A stretch of 64,000 bases of DNA from Nectonema munidae (lineage: Eukaryota; Nematomorpha; Nectonematoida; Nectonematidae). The notes below the pieces were generated by a model that worked only from the letters and a program-made list of their open reading frames with translations, was not told the DNA's origin and did no database searches. Positions 57,303-64,000 of this stretch are shown here, piece by piece (the stretch's first letter is position 1; each line of letters opens with the position of its first letter). Position numbers and translations under genes: made by a program. The DNA lies in NCBI GenBank assembly GCA_030549495.1, contig JAUIRK010001053.1:312001-376000 (forward strand), written 5' to 3'.

Positions 57303-60300
57303 TCATGGAACTTCTTTTTTATCTTTGTCTTGAGGAGTGGCGTCGCCAGCATTGGCTGATTTATCTGGAATGAAGGAATTTGAAACATTTTTCTTAAGGT
57401 AGTCGTACTCCTGGACCAACCTTCTATTCTCTTCCTTGAGTTTGCAAATTTTGGCTTCAAGAATGGAAGAGGAACGAGAATGATTGTCAGAGTTATTAAC
57501 TTCTTCGTCATTGAACTTGCTACACTCAATGATTCTGTCTTGACTACTGGAATTTAGGAGAAATTTTTCAGGAGATGAGAATGAGGAGGATGACTTTTGG
57601 GAAGACAACACAGAGCTTAAATGGTGAATAAGCTTGTGCTCGCAAAACGCAGAATTTTTGGACGAAATCGACGCTTTTTGGGTGAGGGGTAGGTCCAAAC
57701 TGCGCTTATGACGGGGCCGGAGATTGTTATTGTTCATATTCGCATTCGCCTTAATGTGGCGCGCGTATTTGGAGTTGGGTGGGAGAGAGTTGGTCTTTCG
57801 AAAGGGGGAGTCGGTGGCGGTAGACAGGCTGTGTGATTTCTGCGAAGAAAAGGAATAATTGAGAGGATGATTCCTGAATTTGCGCGCATACCTCTTTGAC
57901 TGGAATCTGTTTCTAACGATCTTGGATAAATCGGAAATTCCGTCTGAGCGAGTGCACTCGATTGCGTACTCTTGGAGTTGGTGCGTTAGTTTGTGCGGAT
58001 TTTCTCTCTTGGCGGAAAAGAAACAGTTTTGGCAAATATCAAGGTTCAAGCATTTCAAGCACTTATATCGAAGGCCTACTATCGGATACACTGCACAGAA
58101 GGAGCACCTAAACTTGTGCTTCGTATTTTCGGAATTCGCAATTCTGTGATACGTCGCCATCCACGCCACTATGTGCGGAGACTTGTTAACGCAGGCGAGG
58201 AACTGCTCCAAGTTGATGCACAGAGCAACGTCTTTAGTGGGAGCGCCCTTTTTCTTGAATAACATCTTTCTGAATACCTTCTTCTCAAACAGACTTGCCT
58301 TTTTTTCAGGAGTCGGACTTGGGTGATTATGATTTTTATGGGAAACTGTGGAAAAAAATTCAGAAATGCTGTCATCAAGTAGGCCTTCATTAAATATTTT
58401 GGATTCGCCAAGGAATTTTGGGAATTTTAGGAAAAAGTTTAAAAATATCTTCAAATTCTTTGATGATAAATTAGCATCGGCATCCGAGATGAGACGGAAG
58501 AAATACGAGTATTTATCGAGGAGAGAACCTTGGCAGAGGATAACAACAAAGAGCTTCAGAGCAATGACCTGAATCAGGCCGCTTTTTGATTCGTCAAATA
58601 TATTGAGGAGAACATTCAAGGCAAGATCAGAAGCTTGGTGTGCGTCAATAGAATGCTCCTTGTGAATGACTACACTACTGAAAATGGTATCAAAAATCTG
58701 ACTTACTTCACTTATTTTAATCATATTATCGTTGTTGCCTTTGAGGCCAGACAAGTCGAATATGTCAATAACAGTGGAAATGTTTAGCAGGTATAGGTAG
58801 AGCGACTTTTGCAAGATTCTCAATTTCATTGCAGCTCTATACACCGCATATTTTATGAAGTTAACTTTGAGCAAAGCATTGCAAACATTCTTCAATAAGG
58901 GATGATTCCATTGGGTGTACTGTATCTCGTGATTCACGTAATACGGCACGCCATTCGCTGTAAAAAGCTTCTCCCATGGGTACTGCACCGAGTCATTATC
59001 GATTGCATGCAATACGGAGCTATCCCCAACTTTCGAGAAGGCAAAACTTTTGCCCGGACTAGAAGACGTGCACGTTTCATTTTTCGCGCATTCCCCTACT
59101 TTCTGCTTCATGACATTCACTTTACAATTTATCTCATTCAACTCGTCGAAGTTGATGTGCGTGAAAAAAGAGCCTGATAAGGAGAGTTCTTGAATTTCCG
59201 CTTCAAGCGACATACAACTTAGCTGAATAAGGGAAAGTTTTTGCATCAACTCAGCAGAACCACCATCCTTGCAGATACTTGAAGAATCACTCTCAACACT
59301 CTCTACTTTTTCCAAAAGATCCAAGATGTTTTGCATGATCGAGTTTATTTTGGAGTGCGAGTCAAGCAAAAAGTCATCACACGCTTGCATACAACACGCC
59401 AAATCTTGCCACTTTATTTTGAGGAAGTACAAGTTCTGGCAGAACAAATTTATTTTGGAAGTGAATTCACATGCTTCTTCGGCGTACTTATCCAAGAAAA
59501 AGTCTCGTTCAAAGTCATGAAGTTTTTGCATATCTCCATTCTTGTCTTCCATTTCAGCCTTGAGTGCTTTAAGGTCGTCTATGTGTTGTTTCAACTTCAC
59601 AACGCTCCCATTAAAGGGCTTAATGCCCTCAACTTCCTTTTTCTTGTTGTCAATCCATGATGTCAGGCAGGATATTTCTTTCATTAATTGAGAAAATAAT
59701 TCTGCAGGAAACTTCAAATGTATGATACTTCCTTTCAACTCACTATGAATTTGAGACCAATCTAATTTTATTTTATCCAGCTTATCATTTATTTCATCAA
59801 AACAAGATTGGGATGATTGAGATGAATGACGGTTGAACTTGAAAAATATATTAGTAAACTCCATCAAATTTTTGTAAGTTTTTTCCTTCTCGTCAACTTC
59901 TTTTTGAAACGATTCTATCTTTTTTAACTCTTTCTTCACTTCAAAATTACCATACCTGGCATCCTTTTTGATTGAGATCGTATTCAAGAGTGCGCGTTTT
60001 TCATCAAGCCAGTTCAAAAAAAGTTCCATCTTAAAGCGCAGCTCTTCTACACTTAGCAGAGTTGGTTGATGATCAAAATGAGATGAATCCCTCTGCAATT
60101 TTTTCACTCTGTGCATTAAAGAGTTGTATTCTTCTTCGACTTCATTTTTAGCTTTTTCCGCGCTACTCAGATCATCTCTTTTTTGGTACTTTTGCAGGAC
60201 AACAAATTCTTCGTTGATGTCACCGTAAAGTTTAGTCATTTCTTCAACTACTTCATTCGCACTCCCCACAGTTTCATGCAAAGAGGGATGCTTTGAAGAA

Positions 60301-63300
60301 GAGTCGAATACACTAACACTTCTTTCAATACCTTTTAAAATGAGATCTGTCTCGTCACTCTTGCTCCTGAAAGTACTCAAGATATCACTCCACACTTTAT
60401 TTTCTTGCCACATCAAATTGAGTGTTGTGAAACGCGAGACAATTTCTTCCTCCGCCTTAAAACACTCCTTCCTCAACTCCTCATCTCCATGATGCCCTTC
60501 GAGAAAAAACACGGAATAACCATTTCCCACACAATCGCCATATCTTTCTTCTTTATTAAGCGTTTTTAAGATGAAAGCATACATATTCTTTATGCGCTTT
60601 ATCTCTAAAATTATTTCTTGAATGTTATCAACCATAACTCTTTTCTGAAATAGATAGGCAAGTATTGAATCTATCAACTTTTGAGATACATTTTCTCCTT
60701 CACTGCATGGAATGAATGTTCGCACGCGCTTTATCTCGATTTCCGCTACATGAAAAGCATTGATCAGCAACCATGCTTTATTGCAATGTGTCAACTTCGT
60801 GTTGATGCCCTCGCTTACGAGCAGTTGTGAGAAGTCGCAATTTATGTCAAGAAACATCACATTCACCTTGTTTACAATTTGCTGATTGCGAGATATTTCA
60901 TCATGGCGTAGAGTACTTCTTTCATTCAAAATCTTATCAAAGTTGAACTTCAAAGTTTTCAATTGTGTATTCAAGTAACTTGTCTTAACTTCAGCATCTT
61001 TGCACTTTTTTAACAGCAAACTTAGCTTATTCTTTATCGTGTTGAAAGTCTCTTTCAAGCTTTCTTCACAATTTGAAAGCAAAATAACATCAGCTTCTTT
61101 ACTCAGTTCATTGATCTCCACGACAAAATGCTGTAAGGCGTTCATACTGCAGAAGTTTGAAGCTTGTTTCATCATTTCACCAGCTTTATTGATCCATGCT
61201 TCTGCCAAAACTACGAGGTTTTCTTCATTATACGCGTTGTTCTCATTCTTATTCGCCTCACTTCCCTCAAAGGGTGTTTTATTACTCTCTTTAAAATGAA
61301 GTGAAGAATATTCTGACGTCACTTGTTCCACACTGCCTTTCAGAGTTTCAATACCTACTTTGATTTCTGTGAGTATTGATGATGATAGCATTAGGGATTC
61401 ATCGTTAGAACTTCTGTACTGCTTGAAAAGCTCGAGCATGTGCGCCTCAAATTCACTTACCCCAGAAGTAATCATCTTCAATTTATTATTTAGTAAAAGT
61501 ATGTTAAGCTCAATTTCTGGAAATGCACTTGTATTTTCGTTGCCAAATTGATGCTTAAAAAGGACAATTTCTTCCCGAATAGAGTTTAGCATATGCTGAG
61601 CATTGGATATTTCCCAAGCAAACTCATATGGGTCATCTGAGAATTCGTTGAACGTTTTTTCAAAATATTCGAACTCCAAGCAACTTCCAAATTTTTTCTC
61701 GTGAAGATTATCACAATTTTCATAAAGACTACAACACAGCTCCTTATCTTCCTTGATCTTATGAACGAGATGAACACAAAAGTCAAAGAGTGGCGTTTTT
61801 TCAAAATGAGGTAAGCTTTGACGCAGGTCATTCATCAGCGCATTCATAGTAGAGACATTGTCTTTAGTAAGAAAGTAGCTCACTTTACTGCCATTTTCGC
61901 ACAAAGAGTGTTTGCGAGACACATCCTTATTCCTTAGAGTATATTGAGATTGTTCACGCTTGCTATTCAAAAGTGAGGAAAGTGTATTGTACTTCTCCAA
62001 AAAGTCAGACCATTTTCCTTTAGCGCATTCAAATTGATGGCTCATGTCATTTATTGAATCATTAACATTTTTCATGTCATTTCGGCAGCCGTTAATAATG
62101 CTAACTAAATCCTGTTTTGTGCCATTGAAGAAGAAAAAAGTATTTACCAGTTTGGTTTTTTCCCCAATTTCAGAGAGTTCATTAAGTTTAAGTGAAATAG
62201 TGTCGTACTTTTTGTTGGTAGTATCAATAAAATTCGTAAAAATTTCTTTCGGTACAAATTTCGAATTAGGTAACGGTAGGAAAAGATTCAGCTTCAAGTC
62301 TTTTATCAACTGCGTGACAGCATCCAACTCACTTTGAAATTTATAGTAATCATTTTCCTTTTTACTAATGTTCTCAGTTTCTCGATTTTTTAAAGCTGCA
62401 AATTTTGTTTTTGCTTCAATGATATCATTTTTACATGATGTAACTTCTAGAAGAAGGAAAGATCTGAAATTATCATTTATTTTAATCAATTTGCTAGAGA
62501 TGTCTTCAATCGTTTTCAAAAATTGTTCTGCTTTTTCGATATCTCTGCAAACCTTTACTTTATTGCTCAGAAAATCTTCGTTTTCATCAGCCAAGGATAA
62601 AGACAGATTTTGAATTCGGAAATTAATTGAGGAAAGTAAACTTTTCAAATTGTAAGCATTTTGTTTAAAATCCTTGTAGATTTTTGAAGAAAAGGAGAAT
62701 TTCTCTTTGAGTTTATTGACTTCATACAAAATCTCCTCTAAGTCAACACAGACCAGGCACAGTCCATCTTTTTTATGCTTAAGGAAAGTGTGAACAAAGT
62801 CCATTTCAGTTTTTTTAATAAACTCATCCAACATATTCTTATACCAATCAATAAGGGCGTTGCATTCCTGCCACTCATCTTTGACTTGGGATATCCAAGC
62901 AAATTCTTTATTCAAATTAGTCAACGATAAAACATTTTCCTTTTCCACGATCTCACGCTTCTTAGAAATGACCCATTCTTTAATGTTTTTCATTTTTTCT
63001 TCAAAATCACCAAAAACTTTTAACATTTCTTCGGTCAAATTTTTCAAATGAGACATGAAGGAGTTCAATTCTTCACACTGGGAATTTAGAGTTAAAAGTC
63101 TGTCGTCAAAATAATTGGAGAGAGTATAGCGGTTAGTAGATGAATCTTTGGACGTGTTTAGGCTACAATTGGAGACGTATTTATTGAAGCTATCTTCTTT
63201 TTCAGATATAAGAGTTTCCAAATTCTCTTTACAACTTAAAACAATGAAGTAATTTTTAAGGCATTTATCCGAAATTTCATCAATCTGAACAAAATCGACA

Positions 63301-64000
63301 ATATGCTGTTTAACAAACATTAGAGATATTTGAATGTTCAGCAGAGAGCTAGCAACTTTTTTGAGCAGTTTCGCAGTATTTGGGGGGAAAATAAAAGCAT
63401 CAAAAGACGCTAATACATGCGTAAATCTTTTCGAAAGTACTTCAACCTGCTGCTTAATTTCTTCATCATCTCCATCACTCGATACATCGTTACTAAGGTG
63501 TATGGAATCCAATTGTTTGACATCTTCGTGAATACTGGCCATTGAGGCAAGCTTTTCTTTAAAGTCTGCTATCATTTCTAATCTCTCCATTTCAAAAGTG
63601 TCCTCAAAACTAGTTTCGTTATCAGCATTACTTTGTAAAAGTATATCCTCATGCACCAACCATTCTTGCAGCTTTAAGATTTTATTTTCCAGTCTTGTTT
63701 TGAAGAGAATTCTTTCCTTTTTACTGGATATGTCACAATGTATGTCAGAGAATCGATGCCCATTTGAATATTCGCTATTGATCCTTCCTTTTGAATTTGG
63801 AATACTACTGTTTTTGAAATAGGAATGCACAAATCGCGATTCTAAGTCTTTTGCCTTGAAGGAAAGCTCTACAAGATCATTTATATTGGTCGAATACTCT
63901 TTTTCGTCATTTTCTCGGTATTTTTCATTAATATTACTCAGCTCAGTTAAGCTTTCATAAATTTTTTCAACTTCATTATAAAATTCATTAACATTTTTTT
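57303..64000 (-). CDS. DMD: Dystrophin/utrophin orthologue, 3' part, single exon, runs off the right edge
   Basis: An uninterrupted minus-strand frame from the window edge to TGA at 57303-57305. It stays open upstream of the GTG at 63830 (NDLVELSFKAKDLESRF precedes it), so the start lies outside. Residue numbers count from 63830. About 1,600 residues of spectrin-like coiled-coil rod come first. A WW domain follows at about 1612-1645 (SVQYPWEKLFTANGVPYYVN). The EF-hand-like region runs to about 1900. The ZZ zinc finger is at about 1902-1945 (CSFCAVYPIVGLRYKCLKCL, CQNCFF) with the trailing IVRNRFQSKRY block. A short C-terminal coiled coil is LKEENRRLVQEYDYLKK. Dystrophin links cortical actin to the dystroglycan-syntrophin complex; WW-EF-ZZ binds beta-dystroglycan. 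The actin-binding CH domains lie beyond the window. Absence of introns over 6.7 kb is very unusual for this gene. Confidence 0.95.
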   Translation of the reverse strand, partial: KNVNEFYNEVEKIYESLTELSNINEKYRENDEKEYSTNINDLVELSFKAKDLESRFVHSYFKNSSIPNSKGRINSEYSNGHRFSDIHCDISSKKERILFKTRLENKILKLQEWLVHEDILLQSNADNETSFEDTFEMERLEMIADFKEKLASMASIHEDVKQLDSIHLSNDVSSDGDDEEIKQQVEVLSKRFTHVLASFDAFIFPPNTAKLLKKVASSLLNIQISLMFVKQHIVDFVQIDEISDKCLKNYFIVLSCKENLETLISEKEDSFNKYVSNCSLNTSKDSSTNRYTLSNYFDDRLLTLNSQCEELNSFMSHLKNLTEEMLKVFGDFEEKMKNIKEWVISKKREIVEKENVLSLTNLNKEFAWISQVKDEWQECNALIDWYKNMLDEFIKKTEMDFVHTFLKHKKDGLCLVCVDLEEILYEVNKLKEKFSFSSKIYKDFKQNAYNLKSLLSSINFRIQNLSLSLADENEDFLSNKVKVCRDIEKAEQFLKTIEDISSKLIKINDNFRSFLLLEVTSCKNDIIEAKTKFAALKNRETENISKKENDYYKFQSELDAVTQLIKDLKLNLFLPLPNSKFVPKEIFTNFIDTTNKKYDTISLKLNELSEIGEKTKLVNTFFFFNGTKQDLVSIINGCRNDMKNVNDSINDMSHQFECAKGKWSDFLEKYNTLSSLLNSKREQSQYTLRNKDVSRKHSLCENGSKVSYFLTKDNVSTMNALMNDLRQSLPHFEKTPLFDFCVHLVHKIKEDKELCCSLYENCDNLHEKKFGSCLEFEYFEKTFNEFSDDPYEFAWEISNAQHMLNSIREEIVLFKHQFGNENTSAFPEIELNILLLNNKLKMITSGVSEFEAHMLELFKQYRSSNDESLMLSSSILTEIKVGIETLKGSVEQVTSEYSSLHFKESNKTPFEGSEANKNENNAYNEENLVVLAEAWINKAGEMMKQASNFCSMNALQHFVVEINELSKEADVILLSNCEESLKETFNTIKNKLSLLLKKCKDAEVKTSYLNTQLKTLKFNFDKILNERSTLRHDEISRNQQIVNKVNVMFLDINCDFSQLLVSEGINTKLTHCNKAWLLINAFHVAEIEIKRVRTFIPCSEGENVSQKLIDSILAYLFQKRVMVDNIQEIILEIKRIKNMYAFILKTLNKEERYGDCVGNGYSVFFLEGHHGDEELRKECFKAEEEIVSRFTTLNLMWQENKVWSDILSTFRSKSDETDLILKGIERSVSVFDSSSKHPSLHETVGSANEVVEEMTKLYGDINEEFVVLQKYQKRDDLSSAEKAKNEVEEEYNSLMHRVKKLQRDSSHFDHQPTLLSVEELRFKMELFLNWLDEKRALLNTISIKKDARYGNFEVKKELKKIESFQKEVDEKEKTYKNLMEFTNIFFKFNRHSSQSSQSCFDEINDKLDKIKLDWSQIHSELKGSIIHLKFPAELFSQLMKEISCLTSWIDNKKKEVEGIKPFNGSVVKLKQHIDDLKALKAEMEDKNGDMQKLHDFERDFFLDKYAEEACEFTSKINLFCQNLYFLKIKWQDLACCMQACDDFLLDSHSKINSIMQNILDLLEKVESVESDSSSICKDGGSAELMQKLSLIQLSCMSLEAEIQELSLSGSFFTHINFDELNEINCKVNVMKQKVGECAKNETCTSSSPGKSFAFSKVGDSSVLHAIDNDSVQYPWEKLFTANGVPYYVNHEIQYTQWNHPLLKNVCNALLKVNFIKYAVYRAAMKLRILQKSLYLYLLNISTVIDIFDLSGLKGNNDNMIKISEVSQIFDTIFSSVVIHKEHSIDAHQASDLALNVLLNIFDESKSGLIQVIALKLFVVILCQGSLLDKYSYFFRLISDADANLSSKNLKIFLNFFLKFPKFLGESKIFNEGLLDDSISEFFSTVSHKNHNHPSPTPEKKASLFEKKVFRKMLFKKKGAPTKDVALCINLEQFLACVNKSPHIVAWMATYHRIANSENTKHKFRCSFCAVYPIVGLRYKCLKCLNLDICQNCFFSAKRENPHKLTHQLQEYAIECTRSDGISDLSKIVRNRFQSKRYARKFRNHPLNYSFSSQKSHSLSTATDSPFRKTNSLPPNSKYARHIKANANMNNNNLRPRHKRSLDLPLTQKASISSKNSAFCEHKLIHHLSSVLSSQKSSSSFSSPEKFLLNSSSQDRIIECSKFNDEEVNNSDNHSRSSSILEAKICKLKEENRRLVQEYDYLKKNVSNSFIPDKSANAGDATPQDKDKKEVP

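Noticed and set aside
57880-63822. Plus-strand open frames opposite dystrophin
   Set aside because: They are shadows of the dystrophin coding strand and contain no recognisable domains.

Overview
The window is AT-rich animal DNA, most likely from an invertebrate with a repeat-laden genome. Dystrophin, a basigin-type immunoglobulin membrane protein, a MICOS subunit of the APOO/APOOL family and a SAC phosphoinositide phosphatase together indicate a metazoan. Introns have GT..AG ends and range from 45-63 nt to several kb. The sequence alone does not fix the phylum.

Layout. 1-12 kb: almost gene-free, with decayed coding scraps, small DNA-transposon relics, a TG microsatellite of more than 300 bp and a broken piggyBac transposase; one candidate terminal exon at 3363-3497. 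12.2-18.9 kb (+): the five 3' exons of a basigin/neuroplastin-like gene, with introns full of MITEs, one being a 334-bp near-perfect fold-back. 19.3-22.2 kb: a hAT transposase relic (-) joined directly to a Helitron 3' end (+). 22-28 kb: SINE and LINE pieces, one small MITE with an exact 8-bp target duplication, a fold-back repeat. 28-31.9 kb (+): two large uninterrupted reading frames in tandem, a 471-aa coiled-coil protein of unknown function and a 541-aa SAC2/INPP5F-like phosphatase. 32-40 kb: nested MITEs, an internally deleted LINE (-), a MULE fragment (-) and tRNA-derived SINEs. 40.9-49.9 kb (+): four phase-matched exons of an APOO/APOOL-type MICOS subunit, whose introns hold two hAT relics, a LINE and SINEs. 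50-57 kb: a possible two-exon gene end, another hAT copy with exact target duplications, a low-complexity tract and a second copy of a MITE seen at 13.7 kb. 57.3-64 kb (-): the 3' part of dystrophin as one uninterrupted exon that runs off the right edge.

The host genes do not form an operon or a shared pathway. They act separately at the muscle/cell cortex (dystrophin), plasma membrane (basigin), endosomal phosphoinositides (SAC) and mitochondrial inner membrane (MICOS). The most distinctive features are the intron-free dystrophin exon, the long hairpin in the basigin intron, the frame-preserving 63-nt basigin intron, the unrecognised 471-aa protein, and the concentration of poly-G/poly-C tracts just inside the ends of several unrelated terminal-inverted-repeat elements. 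No CRISPR array, rRNA gene or intact tRNA gene was seen.
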